Source of the DNA: Myotis daubentonii
Taxonomy: Eukaryota > Chordata > Mammalia > Chiroptera > Vespertilionidae
Direction of reading: 5' to 3'
NCBI RefSeq assembly: GCF_963259705.1
Contig: NC_081847.1
Location: 70,143,754-70,207,753, forward strand
DNA: 64,000 bases
Shown here: in pieces, positions 23,630-42,838 of the stretch
Layout: the number at the start of each line of letters is the position of its first letter
Numbering within the stretch: position 1 is the stretch's first letter
The notes under the pieces: generated by a model
The model's database searches: none
What the model saw: the letters and a program-made list of their open reading frames with translations, nothing else
Told to the model about the DNA's origin: nothing
Translations under genes and position numbers: made by a program

Positions 23630-23943
23630 CCACCAGGTCTTAACAGGCTTCCACCCCAGGGGCTGCCTTTTGAGTCTGAAGGCATCAGAATAAAGACTGG
23701 GACTTGGATGGTGGATTCCCCCAACCCCAAGGAGCTGGACTTCTCTCTCCAGACTCTGATTCTGGGATGGGCGGAGAACGCAGGGGTTTAATAGCCATAG
23801 AGTTCCCCAGAGCTCCCCTTAACTCTGCCTTAGATGTAAGGAGGCCCTGAATAGAATTGGATTGATTTATGAGTGGTAGAGAAAGTTACTTTTTCCAATT
23901 CACAACACAGGGTAGTAGAAAGTGCATGAGTTAATTTATTTTA

Positions 23944-24822
23944 CTAGAGGCCGGGTGCACGAAATTTGTGCATGGGGGCGGGGTCCCTTCAGCCCAGCCT
24001 GCACCCACTCCAGTCTGGGACCCCTCAGGGGATGTCCGAATGCTGGTTTAGTCCTGATCCTGGGCCTAAACTGGCAGTCGGACATCCCTCTCATAATCCA
24101 GGACTGCTGGCTCCTAACTGCTCACCTGCCTGTCTGCCTGATAGCCCCTAACTGGCCCCCCTGCCAGCCTGATCACCCCTAACTGCCTCTGCCTGCCGAC
24201 TTGATTGCCCCTAACCGCCCCCCCTGCCAATCTGGTTGCCCCTAACTGCCCCCCCCCACCCTGCCAGCATGGTTGCCCTTAACTGCCCCCCCCCCGCCAG
24301 CCTGGTTGCCCCCAACAGCACCCCCTGCTGGCCTGGTCACCGCTCACTGGCCCCCATGCCGGCCTAGTCGCCCCCAACTGCCCCCCTACCTGCCTGGTCA
24401 CCCTTCCTGCCCCCCCTGCCAGACTGGTGGCCCCACGAAGTCTGCTGTTCAGTAGTTTGGTCGTCCCTCACTAATCCCCCTGCTGGCCTGGTGGCCCCAT
24501 GCAGCCTGCTTGTTCAGTTGTTTGGTCATCCTTCACTAGCCCCCCTGCCAACCTGGTCGCCCCACACAGCCTGCTGCTCAGTCCTTGGTTGTCCTTCACT
24601 AACCCCCCTGCCAACCTGGTTGCCCCACACAGCCTGCTGCTCAGTCCTTGGTTGTCCCTCACTAACCCCCCTGCCAACCTGGTTGCCCCACACAGCCTGC
24701 TGCTCAGTTCTTTGGTTGTCCCTCACTAACCCCCCTGCCAGCTTTGTTGCACCACTCAGCCTGTTTGGTTGTCCGTTGGGTCTCAGTTCGGTTGTGATGG
24801 CCCCTGGCACTTTATATATAGA
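23944..24822 (-). mobile_element. HeliBat-type Helitron, first of three in a row
   Basis: The terminus CTAGAGGCCGGGTGCAC, preceded by A, is followed by a hairpin-like GCACGAAATTTGTGC. The other end is ...CACTTTATATATAGA at 24822. The interior is C-rich with several ~60-bp 'cctgccaacctggt..ccccac' repeats (about 24480-24760). Confidence 0.85.
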
Positions 24823-24824
24823 AA

Positions 24825-25833
24825 CTAGAGGCCCGGTGCACAAAAATTTGTGTACTTGGGGGGCAGGAGGGGGGCCCCTCAGCTCGGCCTGTGCCCTCTC
24901 GCAGTCTGGGACCCCTTGGGAGATAACGACCTGCTGGCTTAGGCCTGCTCCCGGGTGGCAGAGGGCAGGCCTAATCCCTAGGTGCAGCCCCTGGTCGGGC
25001 TCAGAGCAGGGCCGATTGGGGAGCTGGGGCGCCGCCCCCTTTCATGCACAGAGCAGGGCAGATTGGGAGGTTGCGATGCCACCCTCAGTCACGCTCAGGG
25101 TAGGGCCGATTGGGGGGTTGGGGCACCACCCCCTGTCACACTCAAGGCAGGGTCGATGGGGAGGTTGTGGTGCCACCCCCTGTCATGCACAGAGCAGGGC
25201 TGATCAGGGGGTTGGGGAGCTCCCCCCTGTCACGCACAGAGCAGGGTCAATCAAGGGGTTGGGGAGCTCCCCGCTGTCACGCACAGAGCAGGGTCGATCA
25301 GGGGGTTGGGGAGCTTCCCCCTGTCATGCACAGAGCAGCGCCCATCAGGGGGTTGAGGAGCTCCCCCCTGTCACTCACAGAGTAGGGCCAATAGGGGAGT
25401 TGGGGCACCGCCCCCTGTCACACACAGAGCAGGGCGGATCAGGGGGTTGGGGCGCCGCCACTGTCACACTCAGGGCAGGGCCGATGGGGAGGTTATGGCT
25501 CTACCCCGTCACACACAGAGCAGGGCCTGTGGGGTGGGGGGGTTGGGGCGCCGCACCCTGTCACACACAGAGCCACAGGGAGATCAGGGGGTTGGGGAGC
25601 TCCCCCTATCATGCACAGAGCAGGGCAGATCAGGGGGTTGGGGCGCCTTCCCCTGTCAGGAACAGAGCAGGGCTGATAGAGAGGTTGTGGCCCCGCCCCC
25701 TGTCACACACAGAGCCGCAGGGCGATCAGGGGGTTTGGGCGCTGCCCCCTGTCACGCTGATTCCGGTGCCGGGAGGCCTCGCGGCTCCGCTGATCCTGGT
25801 GCTGGGAGGCATATTACCCTTTTACTATATAGA
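24825..25833 (-). mobile_element. HeliBat-type Helitron with internal minisatellite, second of three
   Basis: Starts CTAGAGGCCCGGTGCAC two bases after the previous Helitron; ends ...TTACTATATAGA. Most of the interior (about 25000-25770) is a tandem array of roughly 14 units of 45-65 bp ('cacagagcagggc..gatcagggggttgggg..cccctgtca'). The 448-codon open frame across it is an artefact of the array. Confidence 0.85.
25000..25770. repeat. Helitron-internal minisatellite
   Basis: About 14 imperfect units; most lengths are near 60 bp, so unit multiples of 3 keep frames open without coding meaning. Confidence 0.85.
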
Positions 25834-25834
25834 A

Positions 25835-26373
25835 TAGAGGCTGGTTTGCCCTGAAGGGTGTCCTGGATCAGGGTGGGGGTCCCCACTGGGGTGCCTGGCC
25901 AGCCTGGGTGAGGGGCTGAGGGCTGTTTTCAGGCTGGTGGGTGACGGAAGCTCCCAATTGCTCCTTTTTTTCTTTTTTCTTTTTTATTCTGGGCCAGCTT
26001 AACTCTGAGGCTCCAGCTCTTAGGCCTCCGCTCCTGAAAACAGGTATCTGGTTTGTTTCGGTTCTATAATTGAAACTCTGTATCAACTCCAGCTCTGAGA
26101 TCCCGGGCTTGCTGAAAGCAGGTTTCTGGGGTTTTGTTTAGCTTCTATATTCGTTACAATGTTTCTTAAACTGCAGGCTCAGAGGCCTGCAAGGCAGGCG
26201 GGGAACGTTGGAGTCCTCCGTTACTGAAGCAAGCAAGCCTCATGTTAGTTTCAAGCTGCCTGGCTGCCGGCCGCCATCTTGGCTGGCAGTTAATTTGCAT
26301 ATCTTGCTGATTAGCCAATGGGAAGGGTATCGGTCGTACGCCAATTACCATGTTTCTCTTTTATTAGATAGGA
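25835..26373 (-). mobile_element. HeliBat-type Helitron, third of three
   Basis: Begins TAGAGGCTGG (first base decayed from CTAG) directly after the second Helitron. Ends ...TTTTATTAGATAGGA before T. It includes 'ttaatttgcatatcttgctgattagcc' near the 5' end, a HeliBat feature. Confidence 0.75.
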
Positions 26374-26384
26374 TTGGAGGGAGG

Positions 26385-26442
<58 letters not shown>

Positions 26443-26520
26443 ATTGATTGACTCCCTCCTACAGGCAGTCTGATCAGGGATTGAACCCAAAGCCTGGGTA
26501 TGTGTCCTGTCTGCAGGACA
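26374..26520 (-). repeat. Truncated Ves SINE with (GA)n expansion
   Basis: 'ggagggagggagaaa' then a pure (GA) run at about 26391-26440, followed by 'acattgattgactccctcc' and partial head sequence. Confidence 0.75.
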
Positions 26521-26554
26521 CATGTGGGTTTTGCAGTTAGCAAGATCCGAGTTC

Positions 26555-26935
26555 AAATCCAGCATGGAATGGTGGTTAAGAACTACGAAATTGGACTGCC
26601 TCTCTTTGTTTTACCATTTACTAGCTGTGTGACCCACATTTCTTTCTGCACCTTAGTTTCTCCATCTGTAGAATGGAGATAATAGTAACAAACTCATAGG
26701 TTGCAGTGAGGATTAAGTGAGTTAATTAATATAAAGCACTTAGAACTGTGGCACAGGTAAACCCTCAGACAATGCTGTCATTACTAGTATTAAATTCCAG
26801 CAGCCACCACATAGTAGCTTTAGGACCCTGGGCAATTTTCCTCAGTCCCTCTGAGCCACTTTTACCTCTGCAAGATTATTGTGAGGATTAAAATAATGTA
26901 TATAAAGCACATAATAGGACATCAATCTCTATGCT
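26555..26935 (+). repeat. Two MIR SINEs in a row
   Basis: First: 'ggtggttaagaacta...accatttactagctgtgtgaccc...gtttctccatctgtagaatgg...' (26568-26790). Second: 'ccaccacatagtagctttaggaccctgggcaat...gattattgtgaggatta' (26800-26935). A (CA)n stretch follows at 26971-26991. Confidence 0.75.
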
Positions 26936-27179
26936 CCAATATCAGCCTTAAAACAATAAGGCAAAAGACAGACACACACACGCACACACACCACAAAACA
27001 AAAACAAGGCAACTTCCTGACACAGAACTCTTTGGCACTATTAAGGAGGATTTTATCTTGAGTCTTGGATGTTCCCTGCCCATTAACCTCACTGGGCTAA
27101 GCAATGCCACTGGACACTATTAGGTATCATGGCTGACCAAAGTTATAAGCAGATAGATAAATAAAAATAAAAATAGAGG

Positions 27180-27395
27180 CCCTAAGCTGGTTTGGCTCAG
27201 TGGATAGAGCATCGGCCTGCAGACTGAAGGATCCTGGGTTTGATGTCAGTCATGGACACATGCCCGGTTTGCAGGCTTGATCCCCAGTGGGGGGCATGCA
27301 GAAGGCAGCCGATCAATGATTCCCTCTATTTTTCTATTTTTCTCTCCCTCTCCCTTCCTCTCTGAAATAAGTAAAAATGTATATTTTTAAAAAAA
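27180..27395 (+). repeat. Ves SINE
   Basis: 'ccctaagctggtttggctcagtggatagagc' head, CT tail, 'ctctgaaataagtaaaaatgtat' end. Upstream of the WFDC3 promoter. Confidence 0.9.
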
Positions 27396-27906
27396 GAAAT
27401 AGAGCAAGAAGAGATAAATAAAGGAGGTTTTATGGTCTAGATATACTTGAATCATAGCAACTATTCTTGGTGGTTCTGTCACATAGCCTTCATACAGTCC
27501 TAGGATGGCCTGTGTGGGCCAGAGGGACCAAGATGTAGGTTTTGGTGCATTTGAATTAGTTCTGAGCAGACTCAAAGGTAGCTCTTCGTAGCTTTTTGAG
27601 TTTCTAAGTATCTGTTTTCTAGGTTGTGAGGATGAACAGGAGCCACAGTGCATTAACTTTGGTTATTTTCTTATTAAGTCCTGTCATTATGCCCTCCCAA
27701 GGCCCTGCAGGGCTCTCTCTGATCCTCAATCCAGTGGCCTTCCCTCCAATTTCCCAGGTTCGTCACCATTGTCCAGGACTATTGCGTATGGCACATTACA
27801 GAGCTTGATCACCACCCTGTGCCCTTTGGTCGTGCCAGGAATTTTCCCACAGACCAACAACCAATCATTTTTCTTCCTGTCAGAAGAGGCTGTCCTTGGC
27901 GACTAT

Positions 27907-27914
27907 TATAAAAG
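27907..27914 (+). promoter_or_regulatory. WFDC3: WFDC3 TATA box
   Basis: TATAAAAG lies 125 bp before the WFDC3 ATG, implying a transcription start near 27937 and a 5' UTR of about 100 nt. Unlike UBE2C and DNTTIP1, this promoter is not CpG-rich, which fits a tissue-restricted gene. Confidence 0.65.
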
Positions 27915-28038
27915 GGCAAACTTTGGGGCTAGATTTAGGCCAGGCTCCTAGTCCTACTTTCGTCCAGCTGATACTCTGGGCGAGGTGAACACCTCTGGCC
28001 TGACCTGGACTCTCATCTCAGCTCTCAGCATTATCATC

Positions 28039-36723
<8,685 letters not shown>

Positions 36724-36863
36724 CGGGACCATGAATTAGGTGAGTACAGTCTAACATCCTCAAAAACAATGGACGCAAACTGTTGTGTGTGAGGCCCTGG
36801 CTTAGGTGCTGGGTTGGGACTTCAGAAGGCCAAGACCAAGTCTCTGCCCTGGAGAGTCTAGTT

Positions 36864-37081
36864 CAGTGATGGCGAACCTCTGACACGAGAACTCATTTTT
36901 TGGGGTTGATTTTTCTTTGTTAAATGGCATTTAAATATATAAAATAAATATCAAAAATAGAAGTCTTTGTTTTACTATGGTTGCAAATATCAAAAAATTT
37001 CTATATGTGACACGGCACCAGAGTTAAGTTAGGGTTTTTCAAAATGCTGACACGCCGAGCTCAAAAGGTTCGCCATCACTG
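36864..37081. mobile_element. Non-autonomous hAT element
   Basis: Terminal inverted repeats CAGTGATGGCGAACCT and AGGTTCGCCATCACTG with an AT-rich interior. These are hAT-type ends known from vespertilionid bats. I could not find a clean 8-bp duplication. In the last WFDC3 intron. Confidence 0.75.
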
Positions 37082-37578
37082 GGGAGAGAAAGATCAGATG
37101 TTCCAGGTCGTATATCACAGAACCCTTGCATAGACGGTATGGGCTTATAGGCTTTCAGAGTGGGTGGGGCTCCTTGGGAGGTCTTCGTGCTAGCGGGAGG
37201 AGTTGACGTGGGCCCTAAAGGCGAGGCAGAATGTGATAAAGGGAGGACAGCCCAGAGAACATGCTGGACAGACGGTCTGGCAATTGTTAGCAAAGGCACA
37301 GAGGGTGAAATGTATGTGACATGTTTGGCGAGTCGGGGTGAAGGTGGGAGGTGAGAGTGGGCAAAGGAACAGGCTGCTGTTGTTCCAGGAGAGGTGAAGT
37401 TGACATCTGAACGATAAGAGTCTTCAGTGCCAGTTTGGACTAGATTGTGTAGGAAGCAGGGAGCCGATTGAGGTTTCCGAGAGCAATTTGTGCCATGCTT
37501 CTCTCCGTGGAGGGGAAACACCTGGGGACCTGCAGCCTGGAGGGCACAGTTGTGACTTGACGTTACTTCTTCTTGCAG

Positions 37579-37840
37579 GGACCTTGGTGCCCTCGCTGTC
37601 CTGATACCAGAGACCCTGGTGCCCTCGCTGTCCTGATGTATCCTGAGCTTCTCTGGCGACTCCAAGGGGCTTGTCCTGGAAGCCAGGAGAGGTGCTGTCC
37701 TGGGCTGGTGATACTCGCAGGGGCTCTCATTGCCTGCTTCTGTTCCTGCTGCTGCCTGAGCACAGGAGACAGCCCAGGGGTTGGGGAGTGGATGTGTGGT
37801 GCTTCTAGTCTCCAATAAAGGCTGGTGCTGATCCTCTTGT
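37579..37840 (+). other. WFDC3: WFDC3 3' UTR exon with AATAAA
   Basis: Exon 5 continues past the stop to a GTGAGT donor at 36740. A strong acceptor (TTCTTCTTGCAG) ends at 37578. The terminal exon carries AATAAA at 37814-37819, so cleavage is expected near 37835-37840. A Ves SINE lies immediately after. Confidence 0.7.
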
Positions 37841-37846
37841 CTGTAC

Positions 37847-38094
37847 TTTTTTAAAAAATATTTTTATTGATTTCAGAGAGGAAGGGAGGGATAAAGGGAG
37901 GGAGAGAGAGAGAGAGAGTGAGAGAGAGAGAGAGGAACATTAATGATGAGAGAGAATAATTGATTGGCTGCCTCCTGCATGCCCCACACTGGGGATAGAG
38001 CCCACAATCTGGGCATGTGCCCTGACTGGGAATCAAATCATGCCCTTCTGGTTCATAGATAGACGCTCCACCACTGAGCCACACCAGATGGGCT
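37847..38094 (-). repeat. Ves SINE
   Basis: Antisense copy with a (GA) expansion at 37899-37933, ending 'actgagccacaccagatgggc', immediately 3' of WFDC3. Confidence 0.9.
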
Positions 38095-39300
38095 TGTCTG
38101 TATGGTTTGAGGACTAAGATGAGGAAAGAGAGTTAGGGGTCTGAGCATGGCTGTGAAATGATGGGACTATTTGGGAAGGATAGGTGATCCATTCTTTCTG
38201 AGAACACTGAAAATAGGTGCTGGTTGGGTGTGGCTAGGGGGGAGATGGGAAGATAAAACTTGGTGAGTCGCCATAGATCACTCTTAAACTTCAGGAGTAG
38301 GACAGTCAGACCTTTCTCCTATCAGAGAACATGGGTTGGGGATGGAAGTGGGCTGAGGGGCCAGTTTATTATAGTCACGTGGACCTCCTTCCGTGGGGGT
38401 ACCGCCCTTGCTCCAAGGCAGGCCATTTGTTCCTCCAGGTAGCGTTACTGTAGAAAGGAGATGTTTTTAGGTTTTTGGAACCAAGATAATTTTAAAAAAA
38501 TATTTTTTTATTAATTTCAGAGACAAAGGGAGAGAGAGATAGAAATGTCAATGATGAGAGAGAATCATGTGCCCTTGACCCTTCAGTCCACAGGCCAACA
38601 CTATCCACTGACCCCAACCGGCTAGGGCAGAACCAAAATAATTTTTAAAAATTACAATTTTATGAAAAAAATTACATTTTTATGTATATAAAATGGATCA
38701 TTTTTTTGTATCTTTGAGATAGTTTGTATCTTTGAGATAGTTTATGTCATCACATATATTCTTTTACTAGAATCCCATGAAAATAGCTAATTTAATGAGT
38801 CAACCCTTGTTGGACATTAGTATCCTTGTACCTATAAATCTTGGCCCACCTTTACAGGTAAATCTGGGTAAATTCTTAGTAGCAGAATTTTAGTTTTTTA
38901 AATAGAACTAAAACCAAACAAACAAAAAAATAGGCCCTCCATAAGTATTTATTGAATGAAAGAATGAATGTAATTCTCAAGTCTCTCCGTTAGGAATTTG
39001 TTGGGCTGCAAGTAATAGAAACCTAACTCACAGTGGCTTGGCCAGTGAAGACATTGGCTTTTCTCACATTGGAGTCTGGAGAGAAGCAGTGAGGCTAGTT
39101 CAGCAGCTCAACCACAGCACTGATGACCAGGCTCACTCCTTCCTTTCCCACCATCATTATGTTGGCTTTTGTCCTTGTGCCCTTCACCTTGTGGGTGCAA
39201 GATGGTTGCTGCAGCTTTAGCTGTCACAGCAGGAAGAAGGTGTGTATAGAGGACAGTGGCAGAAAGGCTACTTCAAATAGTCAAATACCTCGAGAAGTTA
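38095..39300. other. Gene-free stretch with truncated Ves and old repeat
   Basis: A shortened antisense Ves at about 38490-38627 lacks much of its middle. 38990-39240 ('gggctgcaagtaatagaaacctaactcacagtggcttgg') looks like an old repeat of unidentified family. Nothing else recognised. Confidence 0.55.
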
Positions 39301-39304
39301 TCTC

Positions 39305-39886
39305 AAATGGTACTCTCTTTTTAGAGAGTGGAAGGGAGGGAGGAGGGGGGAGAGAGAGAGAAACATGGATGTGAGAGACACATTGATCGGCTGCCTCCTG
39401 CATGCTCCTCAACCAGACTGGGGGCCAAGCTTGTAACTGAGGTACATACCCCTGACCAGGAATCGAACCCACAATACTCTAACTGTGCTGGGCCAGCACG
39501 GCCAAGGGTGAACCTGAGGAGGGTGGTGAAGGATTGAAGAAAAGACAGACAAGAGAATACAGCTGGGGCTTGGTGGATCTCCCATGCCTGGATGAGGACA
39601 CGAAAGACCTAGCCTGCAAGCCGATGCTTTATTTTATGGTCTGATTAAAACAAGGGTAGATTAACATGTATACAGAAGTTCTTGTTTGGCAACACTTGCT
39701 ACACCTCCCACAGCCCATTAGCTACTTAGGAAGGAATTAGGGAGGCTACAAGGTCAGGCTTAATTAGGCTAGGAGAGCTTTGCCCTCCAGGCTGGGACTT
39801 GTTTGTGGCCCTGCCACAGGTCAGCCCAAGGCTTGACCCTAAAGCCGCTCCCTACATCTAACCACTGAGCACAACTGACCAGGGCA
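39305..39886 (-). repeat. Ves SINE split by a solo LTR
   Basis: Antisense SINE parts at 39305-39483 and 39857-39886 become continuous when the LTR between them is removed. Confidence 0.8.
39478..39862 (-). mobile_element. Solo LTR (class II-like) inside a Ves SINE, 6-bp TSD
   Basis: 39484 TGTGCTGGGC ... 39856 CCCTACA, 373 bp with TG...CA ends. TCTAAC repeated at 39478-39483 and 39857-39862. On the minus strand it begins TGTAGGGAGCGGC and has an AATAAA-like signal near 39628-39636, so it lies antisense. No internal region. Confidence 0.75.
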
Positions 39887-39897
39887 ATGGTGCTCTC

Positions 39898-40164
39898 CTT
39901 TTTTTTTTTTTTAAATCCTCATTTTAATCTTCACCAGAGGATATTTTTCCATTGATTTTTAGAGAAACTGGAAGAGAGAGGGAAAGACAGAGAGAAATAT
40001 TGATGTGAGAGAAACACATCGATTGGTTGCCTCCTGCACGCACCCCAATGAGGGCCTGCGCTGGGGAGGAACCTGCAACCAAGGTACGTGCCCTTGACCA
40101 GAATCCAAGGTCCCTTTGGTCTGCAGGCTGATGCTCTATCCACTGAGCCAAATCGGCTAGGGCT
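39898..40164 (-). repeat. Ves SINE, long-tail subfamily
   Basis: Poly-T, 'aatcttcaccagaggatatttttcc', ending 'tgagccaaatcggctagggc'. Confidence 0.9.
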
Positions 40165-40461
40165 ATGGTGCTCTTCTTTTAATGACAGAGCCATTTCCCC
40201 CAGAAACCACCCTCCCCAGACTTTCCTCCTTATCTCATTGGCCAGAACTGTTGCTGTAAGAGAGGCAGGGAAAGCAAATGTCTGTAAATGGAAATGGGAA
40301 AATGTGACTGTCTTAAATTAATCCTGCTTTGTCCCCAAGGCTGAAGGATGGGCCAGGCAGGGGTGGGAGGGCAGTAGGTAATGAACTGTATGCGCCATAC
40401 TGAGTCAAAGGACATATGCAATTAAAATCTGGACAGAAATTGCTAAGAAGGCAGGGCTTTA

Positions 40462-40502
40462 AAAACTATATATGTATTTTATTGATTTCAGAGAGGAAGA
40501 AA

Positions 40503-40555
<53 letters not shown>

Positions 40556-40714
40556 CAGTGATGAGAGAGAATCATTGATTAGCTGCCTCCTGCATGCCCC
40601 CTATTGAGGATTGAGCCCACAACCCAAGCATGTGCCCTGACCTGGAATCGAATCATGGCCTCCTAGTTCATAGGTAGATGCTCAACCACTGAGCCGAGCC
40701 ATGCCAGCTGGGCA
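40462..40714 (-). repeat. Ves SINE with (GA)n expansion
   Basis: Antisense copy with about 20 GA units at 40508-40550; ends 'gccgagccatgccagctgggc'. Confidence 0.9.
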
Positions 40715-40906
40715 GCAGGCAGGGCTTTTATAACAAGGAGAGAAAAGGATATCAGTGCTTATCTTGGATATTGCAGAAATGCTTTAAGGGAAAAAGGTGA
40801 AGTGCAACTACAATTTTTTTTTTTAAAATCACTGATGAGTTTTTGTGGCCCCTTTCCTGACTCTGTTTTCACACTTGAGTGTGAAATTCCGGTTTCCACT
40901 GGGTTT

Positions 40907-42838
40907 AGAAATTCGTCTCGAAGATTGGAAAACCAAGATGGCGGCATAGGTTAATGCTGGAGATTGCTGCCTCGAACAACCACTTCAAAAAACAACTAAA
41001 GACGGAACGGACATCATCCAGAACCACAGGAAGGCTGGCTGAGTGGAAATTCTACAACTAGGAGGAAGGAGAATATCATACCCAGATTCAGAAGAGGCGC
41101 AGTGCTGAAGTGAAATACTGAGGTGTGGAGTGCGCGCGGAGCGGGCTGGCGGCGGAGGGCGCAGTTGTTGTTTTCAATTGGGAGGGAGTTTCAGACTCTG
41201 AGCTCCAGATCCGGGAGAGTCTCTGGGGACCCAGACTCAAACGGGAGAAGCGGGACTGTCTGGCTTTGGTCGGAACTCGAAGGTAGCTTTCTCTCCAAGG
41301 TTTGCAGCGGTTGCTGGGACTCTGTAAGGCAGAGCCCCTAGGGACGGAACTGAGAGCAGCCATAACTGCTCGCTCCGGCCAGCCCTGTAGATCCCCAGGG
41401 ACCCGCCCCGCCCAAGCCCTGTGCAGAGCCATTTGCCGAATAGCCTCAGGCAAATGCTAGATAAGCACCGCCCTAGAGATCCAGCACAGAAGCTCTCCCA
41501 CTGCAGACACAGCGGACTCTCATAGCCAGTTAGCCTGGAGGTCAAATCACCCCCACTATTGCCCACAACAATCAAGGCTTAACTACAACAAGACTGCGCA
41601 CAAAGACCACTAGGGGGTGCACCAAGAAAGCATAAAAAATGCGGAGACAATGAAACAGGACAAAATTGTCCATGGAGGATATAGAGTTCAGAACCACACT
41701 TTTAAGGTCTCTCAAGAACTGTCTAGAAGCCGCCGATAAACGTAGTGAGATCCTCAAGAAATCTAATGAGACCCTCGATGTTGTGATAAAGAACCAACTA
41801 GAAATTAAGCATACACTGACTGAAATAAAGAATATTATACAGACACCCAACAGCAGACCAGGGGAGCGCAAGAATCAAGTCAAAGATTCAAAACGCGAAG
41901 AAGCAAAAAACACCCAACTGGAAAAGCAAAATGAAAAAAGAATCCGAAAATACGAAGATAGTGTAAGGAGCCTCTGGGACAGCTTCAAGCATACCGACAT
42001 CAGAATTATAGGGGTGCCAGAAGATGAGAGAGAGCAAGATATTGAAAACCTATTTGAAGAAATAATGACAGAAAACTTCCCCCACCTGGTTAAAGAAATA
42101 GACTTACAGGTCCAGGAAGCGCAGAGAACCCCAAACAAAAGGAATCCAAAGAGGACCACACCAAGACACATCATAATTAAAATGCCAAGAGCAAAAGACA
42201 AAGAGAGAATCTTAAAAGCAGCAAGAGAAAGAAACCCAGTTACCTACAAGGGAATACCCATACAACTGTCAGCTGATTTCTCAACAGAAACTTTGCAGGC
42301 CAGAAGGGAGTGGCAAGAAATATTCAAAGTGATGACTACCAAGAACCTACAACCAAGATTACTTTATCCAGCAAAGCTATCATTCAGAACGGAAGGTCAG
42401 ATAAAGAGCTTCACAGATAAGGAAAAGCTAAAGGAGTTCATCACCACCAAACCAGTATTATATGAAATGCTGAAAGGTATCCTTTAAGAAGAGGAAGAAG
42501 AAGAAAAAGGTAAAGATACAAATTATGAACAACAAACATGCATCTATCAACAAGTGAATCTAAGAATCAAGTGAACAAATAATCTCGTGATCATAATAGA
42601 ATCAGGGACATAGAAAGGGAATGGACTGACTATTCTTGGGGGGGAAAGGGGTGTGGGAGATGCGGGAAGAGACTGGACAAAAATCGTGCACCTATGGATG
42701 AGGACAGTGGGTGGGGAGTGAGGGCGGAGGGTGGGGCAGGAACTGGGATGAGGGGAGTTATGGGGGGGAAAAAGAGGAACAAATGTAATAATCTGAACAA
42801 TAAAGATTTAATTAAAAAAAAAGAAAGAAATTCGTCTC
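40907..42838 (+). mobile_element. HAL1 (half-L1) retrotransposon, apparently full length, 13-bp TSD
   Basis: Element 40920-42825 flanked by AGAAATTCGTCTC at 40907-40919 and 42826-42838. It starts with a GC-rich 5' UTR (about 40920-41670, including 'aaccaagatggcggcat'), holds one long ORF (ORF1) and passes after about 0.3 kb of G-rich 3' UTR straight into AATAAAG and an A-rich tail. There is no ORF2. L1-derived elements that keep only ORF1 are known as HAL1 and have been described as young in vespertilionid bats. The intact TSD, tail and ORF suggest recent insertion. Confidence 0.85.
41672..42487 (+). CDS. HAL1 ORF1 protein (L1 ORF1p-like RNA-binding protein)
   Basis: Uninterrupted frame of 271 codons from ATG 41672 (context GTCCATGG); a stop codon lies in frame just upstream at 41651. 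The N-terminal ~55 residues form a heptad-rich coiled coil (ETLDVVIKNQLEIKHTLTEI). The middle carries an RRM-like domain including RIIGVPEDER and the HIIIKMPRAKDKERIL strand. The C-terminal domain has LSADFSTETLQARREW and LYPAKLSF, signatures of L1 ORF1p. L1 ORF1p is a trimeric nucleic-acid chaperone of the retrotransposition RNP. HAL1 elements must borrow reverse transcriptase from L1. No frameshift or stop was seen, which is unusual for a fixed copy. Expression is not shown by sequence. Confidence 0.88.
   Translation: MEDIEFRTTLLRSLKNCLEAADKRSEILKKSNETLDVVIKNQLEIKHTLTEIKNIIQTPNSRPGERKNQVKDSKREEAKNTQLEKQNEKRIRKYEDSVRSLWDSFKHTDIRIIGVPEDEREQDIENLFEEIMTENFPHLVKEIDLQVQEAQRTPNKRNPKRTTPRHIIIKMPRAKDKERILKAARERNPVTYKGIPIQLSADFSTETLQARREWQEIFKVMTTKNLQPRLLYPAKLSFRTEGQIKSFTDKEKLKEFITTKPVLYEMLKGIL

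Noticed and set aside
24480..24760. Possible CRISPR-like regular repeats
   Set aside because: The repeats are adjacent imperfect minisatellite units in eukaryotic DNA; no spacers of constant length and no cas genes.
24491..25837. 448-codon open reading frame
   Set aside because: It lies across the Helitron-internal minisatellite; the repeats keep several frames open on both strands and the translation is low-complexity without a domain.
37039..37815. 258-codon minus-strand ORF over the last WFDC3 intron and exon
   Set aside because: It crosses the hAT element's end and the 3' UTR exon antisense; no recognisable domain and no start or splice support.
41088..41575. ORFs of 112-121 codons opposite the HAL1 5' UTR
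   Set aside because: Antisense frames in GC-rich element sequence; no conservation evidence, and antisense L1 ORFs known from primates are not comparable by sequence here.
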